NCBI GenBank assembly: GCA_964464925.1
Contig: CAYXLI010000041.1
Coordinates: forward strand, 1 to 42,178
Source of the DNA: CAYXLI01 sp964464925
GTDB lineage: Bacteria; Acidobacteriota; Terriglobia; Bryobacterales; Bryobacteraceae
DNA length: 42,178 nt
Direction: 5' to 3'
The notes beneath the pieces were generated by a model, which was given only the letters and a program-made list of their open reading frames with translations, had not been told where the DNA came from and did not search any database. The position numbers and the translations under genes were made by a program. Shown one piece after another: positions 16,669 through 24,711 of this stretch (its first letter is position 1; every line of letters begins with the position of its first letter).

Positions 16669-17996
16669 TCGTCACCTCCTGAGGAAGTGCTGATACTGAA
16701 TGGCGAGCCGTAGTCGCTCTCAGACCAGCGCTCGTTTTCGAATTTCATTCTGCGTACGGACGAGATAATGGGCGGAATCAGCAAAAGCAGAAACGCGGGC
16801 AGGAAAAAGATGGCGTTGCCTGCGCCTTGCTTCACGTCGATGGTGTAGGCCATTCCCCTGCCGAGCAGGTTGCGCGTGGAGCTTTCTTCCATCTCGGGTT
16901 CGACACGAAGATAGTAGCGGCCCGGCGGCACCGATGGAATCGTAATCGAGCCTCTGCGGTCGCCCTCGGTCCAGGATCCGTCGCTGTCACTGCCGGAGTA
17001 ATAGCTGAGTTCCTTGCCGAAATCGTACGTGTCGCCAGTCTGCTCATTGATCAGGGCGAGGTTGAAGTAGGCCCAATCGTTGCTGAGATCCGTGGAGATC
17101 TCGACTTTCACGTTCGATGAATGCCCCTTCATCTCGAACACGGGCGTGACGAATGCATTCTCCGTGGACTTGGCCTTTCCTTGGAACGTGTAAGTCTGAT
17201 GGAATACGTTGTCGCTGTGATTCACGCCTGCCATGGCGATAACTGCGACCAACAAGACGATGGACCAGAGAATGAACGAACGCCAGATGCTGCCAACGGA
17301 GCCTGGATGCGGGTTCGGCTGATTCGAAAAGACTCCGCGCGGAGCGGGTGGAGCGCCCTGCAGTTTGAACGCGCTCCAAATCACCGAACCCGCCGTGTAC
17401 TCGCCCACGGACCAAACCGTCTCGCCTTCTGTCTTTTCGGACGACAACATAAACGGCGGACTCACGTAATCCGATGTGTTCACGGATTCGCCGACGCGTA
17501 CCTGCCATGGGAACTCGCCCATGACGTAGACAGTGTTGGCGACGGCAGATTGAAAGTGCTTATAGGTCCGGCCGCCGACTTCCGCGGTGGGCTTCGCAGA
17601 CTGGCTCACTCGCGGCAGCGACTGGATGGTCTTGATGTCGTTCCAATGGCCGTCGTACTCGCTCAAATAGCGGTAGCCATGATATGGATTGTAGAGCAGG
17701 TATTCAGTCCAGCGGTACGTCACTCCGTCGACTACAATCGCCCGGACCTGAAAGCCGATGTGCTCGAAGGGAATGTCATGGAGTTTGCCGCGTGCGCCAA
17801 GCGGAATCAGCGGCTGAATCTTCTGCCGGCCCTGAAACTGCTGCAGAACGGTGAGTGTCGGGGTCCGCGTATCGAGAATGCTGGTGCAGTGTTCGCAAAC
17901 GGCATTCAAAGATTGTGCGTAGCCGCGCAGGTTCACCGTTCCACCGCAATTCGGACAGATAAGCGATTTGACCTGGGGGACTGGAGCGGCTGCCAT
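16665..17996 (-). CDS. Large DUF4178-type zinc-ribbon membrane protein
   Basis: A 443-aa protein that starts with a zinc ribbon (C14-P-N-C17 and C34-E-H-C37), continues with a DUF4178-like beta-rich domain (IPFEHIGFQVRAIVVDGVTYRWTEYLLYNP and a second copy-like part WSVGEYTAG), then a transmembrane helix (ILWSIVLLVAVIAMAG), a beta-sandwich-like extracytoplasmic region and a second helix near the C-terminus (AIFFLPAFLLLLIPPII). ATG 17996 is chosen: it overlaps the upstream stop as TGATG and has GAGGGGTGG before it. The 3' end overlaps the 61-aa gene. DUF4178 function is unknown; context points to the membrane polyamine system. Confidence 0.82.
   Translation of the reverse strand: MAAAPVPQVKSLICPNCGGTVNLRGYAQSLNAVCEHCTSILDTRTPTLTVLQQFQGRQKIQPLIPLGARGKLHDIPFEHIGFQVRAIVVDGVTYRWTEYLLYNPYHGYRYLSEYDGHWNDIKTIQSLPRVSQSAKPTAEVGGRTYKHFQSAVANTVYVMGEFPWQVRVGESVNTSDYVSPPFMLSSEKTEGETVWSVGEYTAGSVIWSAFKLQGAPPAPRGVFSNQPNPHPGSVGSIWRSFILWSIVLLVAVIAMAGVNHSDNVFHQTYTFQGKAKSTENAFVTPVFEMKGHSSNVKVEISTDLSNDWAYFNLALINEQTGDTYDFGKELSYYSGSDSDGSWTEGDRRGSITIPSVPPGRYYLRVEPEMEESSTRNLLGRGMAYTIDVKQGAGNAIFFLPAFLLLLIPPIISSVRRMKFENERWSESDYGSPFSISTSSGGDD
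16674..16680 (-). promoter_or_regulatory. Strong ribosome-binding site deciding a TTG start
   Basis: AGGAGGT on the minus strand lies five bases before the TTG at 16668 and is encoded within the Gly-Gly codons at the end of the larger DUF4178 gene. It supports both the non-ATG start of the 61-aa protein and translational coupling. Confidence 0.75.
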
Positions 17997-18634
17997 CACG
18001 ACCACCCCTCAAACAGCTTCACGTTTTTCAGATTCAGATCCTGATATGTGACCGCCTGGCCGGTGAACAAGAGCGCGGGATCTTCACTGAAGTCGAGAGT
18101 GGCGAAGCGCGCGTCGGGCGTGCGCAGATCGATAAAGGAACAGACATTCTTGTCCCAGTATTCGAACGGCAACTCGCCTTGGACACCAAGATATTGCGCG
18201 TTTGTGACGGAGGTCACCTCGTACGAGACGCCATTCAGTTGCACCGTCTTGCCGGCGTAGAGCTGATCGCGAGAAGGGATGCCTTCTTTCGATTGCGCGA
18301 GAAAGGAGACGGCGTAGTCGAGCATCGCATCGGAAAGCCAACCGCTAGCACCGTCGTTCGTGACGAAATGCCATTCGTTCCAGTTGCCCTGGTCGTAGCC
18401 GTAGATGATGCGGCCCACGATGACGAATGCTTTTTTGTTGAACATGCCCTCCGTGCCGATCTGGACGGGAGACGCATCGCGAGGCAGGTCCGCCACTTCG
18501 CCCACTTTCTTCAGGTCGACGTCGGTGCGGACTAGAATCGAGTGGCAGTATTCGCAGGTGGTCTGGACGGCGCTCGACCAGAGGAAGCGGATCGGCGCTC
18601 CGCAATTCGGGCAGTTCGCAGTGGGCTGGCTCAT
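17996..18634 (-). CDS. Small DUF4178-type zinc-ribbon protein
   Basis: A 212-aa soluble relative of the next gene. It has an N-terminal zinc ribbon (C8-P-N-C11 and C27-E-Y-C30) followed by a DUF4178-like domain in which FVIVGRIIYGYDQGNWNEWHF aligns with the FQVRAIVVDGVTYRWTEYLLY region of its larger neighbour. It lacks transmembrane helices. Start ATG overlaps the decarboxylase stop as ATGA, and its own stop overlaps the next ATG, so the three proteins are probably made in fixed ratio. The two DUF4178 genes look like an old tandem duplication with added membrane parts in the second. Confidence 0.82.
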   Translation of the reverse strand: MSQPTANCPNCGAPIRFLWSSAVQTTCEYCHSILVRTDVDLKKVGEVADLPRDASPVQIGTEGMFNKKAFVIVGRIIYGYDQGNWNEWHFVTNDGASGWLSDAMLDYAVSFLAQSKEGIPSRDQLYAGKTVQLNGVSYEVTSVTNAQYLGVQGELPFEYWDKNVCSFIDLRTPDARFATLDFSEDPALLFTGQAVTYQDLNLKNVKLFEGWS

Positions 18635-18987
18635 GCGGTATAGGGCCGGTCGATGCGGCGTACGCGGACGCTCGCCGCACCGAATTCCTCTCTCAGATGC
18701 TGCTCAAAATCCCAGTCCTGGCGTGGACGGCAGCAGAACAGGTTGAGACACAACGACCGGTATTCCGGAAACGTGTGGCAGGTGAGGTGCGATTCGGTCA
18801 GCATCAACATTCCAGTGACCCCTCCGGCACCGGGAAACTTGTGCCACTGCGCCTCACTCAGCGGATGCAGAGACATCTCGCGGATGATGCATGCGAAGAG
18901 CGCATCGAGTTTTATGGGATCCTGAAGCGCAACAGAGTCGCACCCGTGCGCTTCCACGACCCACTCACATCCACCAGTTAGATTCAC
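18631..18987 (-). CDS. speD: S-adenosylmethionine decarboxylase, class 1B-like
   Basis: Makes decarboxylated SAM, the aminopropyl donor for the synthase in this operon. The 118-aa proenzyme contains GGVTGMLMLTESHLTCHTFPEY, in which S66 is the expected self-cleavage residue that becomes the pyruvoyl group. H71 (+5) and C86 (+20) fall at the same spacing as the processing His and catalytic Cys of the Thermotoga enzyme (S63, H68, C83). The start is GTG at 18987 without a strong ribosome-binding site; it follows the SPFH gene by 20 bp. The protein is compact, as usual for the class, which works as a dimer. Confidence 0.92.
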   Translation of the reverse strand: MNLTGGCEWVVEAHGCDSVALQDPIKLDALFACIIREMSLHPLSEAQWHKFPGAGGVTGMLMLTESHLTCHTFPEYRSLCLNLFCCRPRQDWDFEQHLREEFGAASVRVRRIDRPYTA

Positions 18988-19007
18988 GGCTTGGGTGAAC
19001 TAGTATT

Positions 19008-20072
19008 CTACTGCTGCGCGCTGCCGCATTCGGGACAGAATTTTGCACGCTTCGGAATCGGCTTGCCACATTCGACGCAGAACTTGGTTTCGGCAGCCGG
19101 CTCCGTAGGCGGCGGCGCGGGTGCGCCCGCCTGAGGAGGAGCCGGGGGCGGCTGCTGCGGAGGCGGCTGCTGCGGACTCATGGCATCCGGACCCGCAGGA
19201 CCTGTCTGTCCGGGGCGCATTGCGTTCGCCAGAGTCTGCGCGAGAGTAAAGCCTGCGCCCAATCCGACGCCGGCTGAGGCGAGATTGCCGCCGCTCTCAT
19301 TGGCCGCGGCGATGGGAACGGACTGAGCTACCTGGAACTGCGTATATCTATTCATGTCGCCAAGCACGTTCATGCTGACGCGCTGATCCAGGAACTTCTG
19401 AATCTCTTCGGGTAACGAAAGGTTCTCGACAACAAATGTATCCAAGGCAAGGCCGAAGGAAGTAAAAACCGGGGCAAGATGGGCTGCGATCTGCTGCGCG
19501 AATTCGTTCTGGTTCGCGGCCATATCGAGAAACGGGATCTGGCTGGACGCAATTGCGTCCGTCATGCTGCCGATGATCGTGTTGCGTAGTTGGCCTTCCA
19601 TTTCGGGAACGGTATACGTGTCGCGGGTTCCGCTGATCTTTGTGTGAAACGTACGCGGATCCTGGACATGCCAGGAGTAGATGCCGAACGCGCGGAGGCG
19701 GATTGCGCCAAACTCCTTGTCACGAATGGTGATGGGATTCGGCGTGCCCCATTTTTGATTTACCTGCTGGCGCGTGGAGAAGAAGTATACGTCGCTCTTG
19801 AACGGCGACTGGAACATTTTGTCCCAGTTCATGAGGTTCGTCAGCAACGGGAGAGTGTTTGTGTTCAGGGTGTAAAGCCCTGGCCCAAGGACATCGGCCA
19901 CGCGTCCTTCATTCACGAAGGCGGCCATCTGGGATTCACGAACGGTCAGTTTGGCGCCGTTCTGAATCTCCATGTCCTGCATGGGGTAGCGGTACGACAG
20001 GATGCCATCCTCTGGCTCGGTGTAGTGGATGACATCGATGAATTGCTTCTTCAGGAAGTCTTTGAGCGCCAT
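19008..20072 (-). CDS. SPFH-domain (YdjI/virion-core-like) protein with zinc ribbon
   Basis: A 354-aa protein and the first gene of the operon. Residues ~1-250 form an SPFH/Band-7-like domain of the type often annotated virion core protein (AAFVNEGRVADVLGPGLYTLNT; FFSTRQQVNQKWGTPNPI; GTRDTYTVPEMEGQLRNTI). A Gly/Ala stretch and a Pro/Gln-rich linker (about 285-327) lead to a C-terminal zinc ribbon FCVECGKPIPKRAKFCPECG. Such proteins assemble at membranes and recruit partners. The zinc ribbon matches the ribbons in both DUF4178 proteins, so all may dock in one complex. ATG 20072 has a good GAGGAAAT upstream. Confidence 0.87.
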   Translation of the reverse strand: MALKDFLKKQFIDVIHYTEPEDGILSYRYPMQDMEIQNGAKLTVRESQMAAFVNEGRVADVLGPGLYTLNTNTLPLLTNLMNWDKMFQSPFKSDVYFFSTRQQVNQKWGTPNPITIRDKEFGAIRLRAFGIYSWHVQDPRTFHTKISGTRDTYTVPEMEGQLRNTIIGSMTDAIASSQIPFLDMAANQNEFAQQIAAHLAPVFTSFGLALDTFVVENLSLPEEIQKFLDQRVSMNVLGDMNRYTQFQVAQSVPIAAANESGGNLASAGVGLGAGFTLAQTLANAMRPGQTGPAGPDAMSPQQPPPQQPPPAPPQAGAPAPPPTEPAAETKFCVECGKPIPKRAKFCPECGSAQQ

Positions 20073-20089
20073 ATTTCCTCAGTCAATTG

Positions 20090-20095
20090 AGTATA
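20090..20095 (-). promoter_or_regulatory. Possible -10 box of the polyamine-linked operon
   Basis: On the minus strand TATACT lies 17 bp before the SPFH start codon, next to the palindrome TCAATTGA (20083-20090). No convincing -35 element stands at 16-18 bp spacing; GAACAA is the hexamer 17 bp upstream. A promoter here would give a leader of about ten bases that still includes the ribosome-binding site. Confidence 0.3.
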
Positions 20096-20170
20096 CGGGA
20101 ATCGTGCTCAAGTTGTTCCCAAGGTTGCGCGCGCCTTTGTAACGCGCTAGCGTCAAAAAGGAGGTCGAGT

Positions 20171-20872
20171 ATGCGGGCCCTGCTTCTCACGTTTCTGTTG
20201 GCGTCAACCGTCTTATATGGACAGCGCGGAGGGGGAGGATCCCGCGGTGGTGGAGGAGGCGGGGGATTCCGTGGCGGAGCCGGCGTTCACACCGGCGGTG
20301 GCTTCCGGGGTGGCGGCGGGTTCCGTGGCGGCGGGTTCCGTGGCGGTGGATTCCGCGGCGGAGGCGGCTTCGGCTTCGGACATGGGTTCCGCGGTGGCTT
20401 TGGTTTCGGGCGAGGCTTCTACAACCGGGGCTTCTACGGAGCCTATTGGTATCCCTATTTCTCGCTCGGCTCCTATGGCGGATACTACGGCGGATACTAC
20501 GATCCGTACTACTATTCGTACTATCCGGATCCGTACTACTACGGATCCAACTATTACAGTGCGCCAGCTACATCCTATTACTACGCTCCGGCGCCTGTCG
20601 AGCCACGCGAACCGGTGGTGATCAACCAATACTACACGCAGCCGCGGCCGGCTGCGCCTCCGCTGGTGAGCAACTCGAGCTACTACCTGATCGCACTGCC
20701 GAACGGTACGGTGGAAGTTGCTATTTCGTACTGGGTGGATCGGGACATTCTCCATTTCGTGACAAAGAACCGGATTCAGAGGAACGTGCCGCTTTCCGCG
20801 GTGGATCGCGACCTGACAGACCAGCTCAACCGCGAACGCGGCGTACAGTTCAATTGGGGTCAGACCCCCTAG
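20171..20872 (+). CDS. Exported glycine/tyrosine-rich protein
   Basis: A 233-aa protein with a signal peptide (RALLLTFLLASTVLYG-Q), a GGGFR repeat region (about 20-85), a Tyr/Pro-rich region (GGYYDPYYYSYYPDP) and a small folded C-terminal part with ISYWVDRDILHFVTKNRIQR. That C-terminal motif is the segment usually seen in such acidobacterial low-complexity cell-surface proteins. ATG 20171 is supported by AGGAGG at 20159-20164; an upstream frame to 20087 would not have a signal peptide. The last four residues (GQTP) and the stop are encoded by a dispersed palindromic repeat, so the original C-terminus was probably altered. Function unknown; divergent from the polyamine operon. Confidence 0.75.
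   Translation: MRALLLTFLLASTVLYGQRGGGGSRGGGGGGGFRGGAGVHTGGGFRGGGGFRGGGFRGGGFRGGGGFGFGHGFRGGFGFGRGFYNRGFYGAYWYPYFSLGSYGGYYGGYYDPYYYSYYPDPYYYGSNYYSAPATSYYYAPAPVEPREPVVINQYYTQPRPAAPPLVSNSSYYLIALPNGTVEVAISYWVDRDILHFVTKNRIQRNVPLSAVDRDLTDQLNRERGVQFNWGQTP
20293..20372 (+). repeat. Tandem GGGFR-coding repeat
   Basis: Imperfect 12-15 bp units of the form GGTGGCGGGTTCCGT are repeated about six times and encode GGGFR/GGGGFR. It is a coding minisatellite-like stretch that may vary in copy number between strains; the units are contiguous without spacers, so it is not a CRISPR array. Confidence 0.7.
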
Positions 20873-20887
20873 TCTGGCTTACAGTTT
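20854..20887. repeat. Dispersed palindromic repeat, copy 1
   Basis: Contains the 13-bp palindrome GGGGTC-A-GACCCC (20856-20868) followed five bases later by CTGGCTTACA and TTT. The same arrangement occurs at 41268-41301: 15 leading bases and the ten-base trailing word are identical, with variable bases between. It overlaps the end of the Gly/Tyr-rich gene and supplies its TAG stop. The compact palindrome placed at gene ends is REP-like. Confidence 0.75.
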
Positions 20888-20909
20888 GACGGCCTGTAAA
20901 ATAGGCCTT

Positions 20910-22094
20910 ATGTCTTCCGTTCCGGATGAGTTTTATCGAATTAGTAAGCTGCCTCCCTACGTGTTCGCGGTTGTGAACGAGATGAAGGCACGCCTGCGGG
21001 CAGATCAGCAGGATGTGATCGATCTCGGCATGGGTAACCCTGATGGCGCTACGCCGCGGCCCATCGTGAACAAAATGATCGAGGCCGCACGGAACGCACG
21101 CAACCACCGCTACTCACTTTCCAAGGGCATTCCGAAGCTGAGGGAAGAGATCGTCAAGCGTTACAAGAAGAACTACGATGTCGATCTGAATCCGAATTCC
21201 GAAGCGATTGTCACCATTGGCGCCAAGGATGCGCTGGCGCATCTGCTGTTCGCTGTGATTGGACCCGGCGATGCGGTGGTTTCTCCGAACCCGGCTTATC
21301 CGATTCATCAGTACGGCGTCGTGATGGCCGAAGGACATGCCTGCATGCTGCCCATGCCGAATCCGGCGGAGTTCCTGAACGGGCTCGAGGATCTGTATAG
21401 ACGAAGCACGCGGAAGCCGAAGCTGATCCTGATTTCGTTTCCGCACAATCCGACGACGCAGTGTGTCGATCTGGATTTCATGAAAGAAATCGTACGCATG
21501 GCGCACCAGCATGGCTCGATGGTGCTGCATGATTTTGCGTACGCCGATATCTGCTTCGACGGCTACAAAGCGCCCAGCATTCTTCAGGTAGATGGCGCAA
21601 AGGAAGTGGCTGTTGAGATCTTCTCCATGTCCAAGAGCTACAACATGGCCGGCTGGCGCGTTGGCTTCTGCCTGGGCAATCCGAAGATGATCGCCGCGCT
21701 CGCACGCATCAAGAGCTACCTGGACTACGGCGTTTTCCAGCCGATTCAGATCGCGTCCATTATCGCGCTGCGTGAGTGTGAAGAAGATACCCAGAAGATC
21801 TGTACTCTGTATCAGAAGCGGCGGGACCTGCTGGTGAATGGCTTGAACAAAGCAGGCTGGCCGGTGGAGAAGCCGAAGGGCTCCATGTTCGTGTGGGCTC
21901 CGATTCCGGAGCGGTTCCGCGATATGGGATCGCTGGAGTTCTCGAAAACGCTGCTCGAGAAATCGCTGGTTGCCGTGTCACCGGGCATCGGCTTCGGCCC
22001 CATGGGCGAGGGGCATGTGCGATTTGCCTTGATTGAAAACGATCACCGCACGCGCCAGGCGTTGCGCGGTATCAAGCATTTCCTGGCCAGCTAA
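20910..22094 (+). CDS. alaC: Alanine/diaminopimelate-type PLP aminotransferase (AlaC-like)
   Basis: A 394-aa class I/II aminotransferase closely resembling E. coli AlaC, which makes alanine from pyruvate and glutamate. Shared stretches include RISKLPPYVF at the start, DLGMGNPDGATP, EAIVTIGAKDALAHL, and the PLP-lysine motif SMSKSYNMAGWRVGF. SPGIGFGPMGEGHVRFALIEN contains the substrate carboxylate arginine. ATG 20910 is chosen because family members begin here; a TTG at 20886 would lie in the repeat tail. The relative LL-diaminopimelate aminotransferase differs in detail, so AlaC is the better call. It converges with an MFS transporter with overlapping stops. Confidence 0.9.
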   Translation: MSSVPDEFYRISKLPPYVFAVVNEMKARLRADQQDVIDLGMGNPDGATPRPIVNKMIEAARNARNHRYSLSKGIPKLREEIVKRYKKNYDVDLNPNSEAIVTIGAKDALAHLLFAVIGPGDAVVSPNPAYPIHQYGVVMAEGHACMLPMPNPAEFLNGLEDLYRRSTRKPKLILISFPHNPTTQCVDLDFMKEIVRMAHQHGSMVLHDFAYADICFDGYKAPSILQVDGAKEVAVEIFSMSKSYNMAGWRVGFCLGNPKMIAALARIKSYLDYGVFQPIQIASIIALRECEEDTQKICTLYQKRRDLLVNGLNKAGWPVEKPKGSMFVWAPIPERFRDMGSLEFSKTLLEKSLVAVSPGIGFGPMGEGHVRFALIENDHRTRQALRGIKHFLAS

Positions 22095-23353
22095 CGCGCG
22101 GCCGCTTGTTCAGCAGGGCTGGTGCTCCAGCGAATCGGCTTCACCGGCCCTACTACGAACCAGAAACTCGCGGCCCCGCCGATCAGCAGTAGCGCCAGAA
22201 TTGCGAACGGAATCACGAAGGAACCGGTCTCCTCCACGATCCATCCTGTCAGTGCGGGACCGACGATCCCGGCCAGATTACCGAACCCATTCTGCATTCC
22301 GGTCCATTTTCCAGCCGCCGAAGGACCGGCGATAGTCTGCGTGATGGCCCAGAGGTTTGAAGAGTATAGGCCGAAAAGCAAGCTGGCGCCCATCAGCACG
22401 GAGAGGGCCAGCGTCTCGTTTGGAATGATCACGACGGAAACCATGGGAAGCGCAAGCAGGAATCCCGACACAATGAAGCCTTTTCGAACTTTCGTGGGCG
22501 ACATACCCCTGAAGATCAGGTGATCCGAAAAATAGCCTCCGAGTGTCGCGCCAATCGCGATGGCGACGAACGGCAGTGAGGCGAACACCGCCATCTTGTC
22601 CATCGAGAAGTGGCGCTCCTTCACCAGGTAGTAAGGCAGCCAGTTGATCAGGAAATACCAGACATAGTTTCCGCAGAACAGGCCGAGAAAGGTGCCCCAG
22701 GAATCGCGCTTGCCCGCAATCTCCAGCATGCTGGGAGCAGCCTCAGACGCGGATGCCGCGAGCGCCGTATCACGCGGCCCCCAGATGAACCATGGCACCA
22801 CCCAGAGCAGGCTTCCGAAACCAAGGATGTAGAACAAGGGCCGCCAGCCGTAGTGGCTCACAATCAGGGCGCCGAGGAATGTACCGATGGCCGGACCAAG
22901 TTTTGATCCGGCGTCGATGAGTGCATTGGCCACACCGCGATGCCTCTCCGGGAAGTTGCCCGCGAGAATCTTCGAATACGAAGGATAAGAAACGCACTCT
23001 CCGATTCCCAGCAGCAGCCGGAACACAAGCAGGGCGGCGAACGTGTTGACCAGCCCTGTACCGGCAGTCGCCATCGACCAAAGAATAAATCCGGCGCCAT
23101 AGACGAGACGGACGTTGAACCTGTCCACCAGCCATCCACCAAAGAGCTGGCCGATGGCGTAGGTCCAGGAGAACGCAGAGAGCAGCAGACCCAGCATCTT
23201 CGGCGTGAGATGAATCTCGTCCATCAGCTTGGGCGCGGCCACGGAGAGGTTACCGCGATCCACGTAATTAATAAAAACGGAGAACACCAACAGAGCGACA
23301 ATGCGCCACTGCGCGGCACTGAGGTTTTCGCTGGAGCGATTGCCGGGAGTCAT
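22091..23353 (-). CDS. MFS transporter, anion:cation symporter (hexuronate/phthalate-like)
   Basis: A 420-aa twelve-helix major facilitator. The N-terminus WRIVALLVFSVFINYVDRGNLSVAAP is the signature of the ACS family (ExuT, GudP, tartrate and phthalate carriers), with the conserved D-R-x-N-L in TM1. LFGGWLVDRFNVRLVYG is the loop 2-3 motif, and GIGECVSYPSYSKILAGNFPERHRGVANALIDAG is the TM4-5 stretch typical of organic-acid carriers. It probably imports a sugar acid or other organic anion. ATG 23353 is preferred to a GTG at 23389 since family members start shortly before TM1. The dehydratase-like gene at 26934 could be metabolically linked, but it is not adjacent. Confidence 0.87.
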   Translation of the reverse strand: MTPGNRSSENLSAAQWRIVALLVFSVFINYVDRGNLSVAAPKLMDEIHLTPKMLGLLLSAFSWTYAIGQLFGGWLVDRFNVRLVYGAGFILWSMATAGTGLVNTFAALLVFRLLLGIGECVSYPSYSKILAGNFPERHRGVANALIDAGSKLGPAIGTFLGALIVSHYGWRPLFYILGFGSLLWVVPWFIWGPRDTALAASASEAAPSMLEIAGKRDSWGTFLGLFCGNYVWYFLINWLPYYLVKERHFSMDKMAVFASLPFVAIAIGATLGGYFSDHLIFRGMSPTKVRKGFIVSGFLLALPMVSVVIIPNETLALSVLMGASLLFGLYSSNLWAITQTIAGPSAAGKWTGMQNGFGNLAGIVGPALTGWIVEETGSFVIPFAILALLLIGGAASFWFVVGPVKPIRWSTSPAEQAAAR

Positions 23354-23399
23354 GCGAGTGCCCACGATTCTATAACAGCGGGGCAGCACATTTGCTGGT

Positions 23400-24644
23400 T
23401 CACATCAGTGTAACGAACATCCACAAAGCGGCCGCAGCCGAGACCCCCGCTGCAAGCCACCCGAGCAAACGCAACCAGGGCGGATTGCGCCTCATCCCCA
23501 TTACGCGCTCGTCACTTGTCAACAGGACAATGAGAACGATAACGCCGGGAGCGAGAACTCCGTTCAGGATCGACGCCCAGAACAGCATTTTCACTACTGG
23601 AATTCCGGCATAGATCAATCCCATTCCGAGAGCCATTGCCGTAGCCATGGTTGCGTAGAATCGCGGGGCGAAGCCCGGCTGCTCGTGCAAGCTGCTCGGC
23701 CAGCGGGCCGCTTCGGCTACCGCATACGCAGTGGATCCGGCGAGCGTGGGAATGGCGAGGAGGCCCGTGCCAATGATGCCCAAAGTAAACAGGAACGAGG
23801 CGGCCTGACCGGCAATTGGCTCCAGAGCAGCGGCGGCGTCTTTGGGAGTGGCAATCTCATGTTTGCCGTGTGCAAACAGCGTTGCCGCCGCGGTAAGCGT
23901 AATGAAGTAGGTGATCAGTTTCGATATGAATGATCCGGTCAGGACGTCTACCTGGGAGCGTTTGAGATCCTTGTCAGTCGCTCCCTTACGGGACTTAACG
24001 GTCTTGCGCCCGAGCGCGTACTCTTCCTCCACCTGTAGGGATACCTGCCAGAACAGAAAGTAAGGTGACACAGTCGCGCCAAGAATCGCGACGAGAACGG
24101 AAATGTAGGAAGGACTTTGCAATACCTGAGGGACGAAGCTCGCCTTGAGTACAGCCGTCCATTCAGGCTTAGACAGAAATCCGGAAAGCAGATACGCGAA
24201 GAGCACCAGTGCCAGCCACTTCAACGCGCGCTCCATTTGCCAGTAGGACAGAAAGAAGAGAAGGAGGGTGATTCCAGTGGCGTAGACCGGCACACACCAA
24301 AATGCTGGAATGCCGCTAACCATCTGCGTTACTTCGGCCATTCCTCCCAGATCGGCCCCTAGTGTAACGGTGTTAGCCAGAGCCAGCGCACCGCATAATA
24401 AAAGCACCACCCATCGAGGGAAATAAGTCCGTACGTCCGCCGTGAGCCCGCGGCCGGACACCATACCGAGCCGGGCGCACATCCACTGCAAAGTAATGAT
24501 TACGGGCAGCAAATAAAGGGAGGTCCACAGGGTGACGTACCCGAGCGTGGCACCTGCGATCGAATACGTCACAATGCAGGACGGATCATCATTGGCAGCG
24601 CCGCTGATCACCCCAGGACCGAGTTGTCGCAAGAAACGAGTCAC
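23400..24644 (-). CDS. NRAMP-family divalent metal transporter with altered metal site
   Basis: A 414-aa, eleven-helix LeuT-fold transporter of the NRAMP superfamily. In TM1 the family motif D-P-G-N is replaced by D20-P-S-C23, and in TM6 the A-M-P-H motif is replaced by V-S193-P-Y195, so the metal-selecting methionine is missing. This form (GAANDDPS..) is common in one NRAMP-related branch. A preference for ions other than Mn2+/Fe2+, such as Mg2+, would fit known Met-less relatives but is inference. GTG start at 24644. It lies between an MFS gene and a divergent acetyltransferase, with no obvious metal-regulator site in the 67-bp intergenic region. Confidence 0.85.
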   Translation of the reverse strand: MTRFLRQLGPGVISGAANDDPSCIVTYSIAGATLGYVTLWTSLYLLPVIITLQWMCARLGMVSGRGLTADVRTYFPRWVVLLLCGALALANTVTLGADLGGMAEVTQMVSGIPAFWCVPVYATGITLLLFFLSYWQMERALKWLALVLFAYLLSGFLSKPEWTAVLKASFVPQVLQSPSYISVLVAILGATVSPYFLFWQVSLQVEEEYALGRKTVKSRKGATDKDLKRSQVDVLTGSFISKLITYFITLTAAATLFAHGKHEIATPKDAAAALEPIAGQAASFLFTLGIIGTGLLAIPTLAGSTAYAVAEAARWPSSLHEQPGFAPRFYATMATAMALGMGLIYAGIPVVKMLFWASILNGVLAPGVIVLIVLLTSDERVMGMRRNPPWLRLLGWLAAGVSAAAALWMFVTLM

Positions 24645-24711
24645 TTAAGTTGGATCCATTTGTTTCACAGATTTGCACCCAAGTTTGTGGAATCGCTGGT
24701 ATCATGCGCGT

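Noticed and set aside
17121..18044. Open frame of 307 codons on the plus strand
   Set aside because: Antisense to the DUF4178 gene, which has zinc-ribbon cysteines and coupled starts; the plus frame has no motif.
20293..20372. Regularly spaced repeat that might suggest a CRISPR array
   Set aside because: Units are contiguous and encode GGGFR; there are no spacers and no cas genes in the window.
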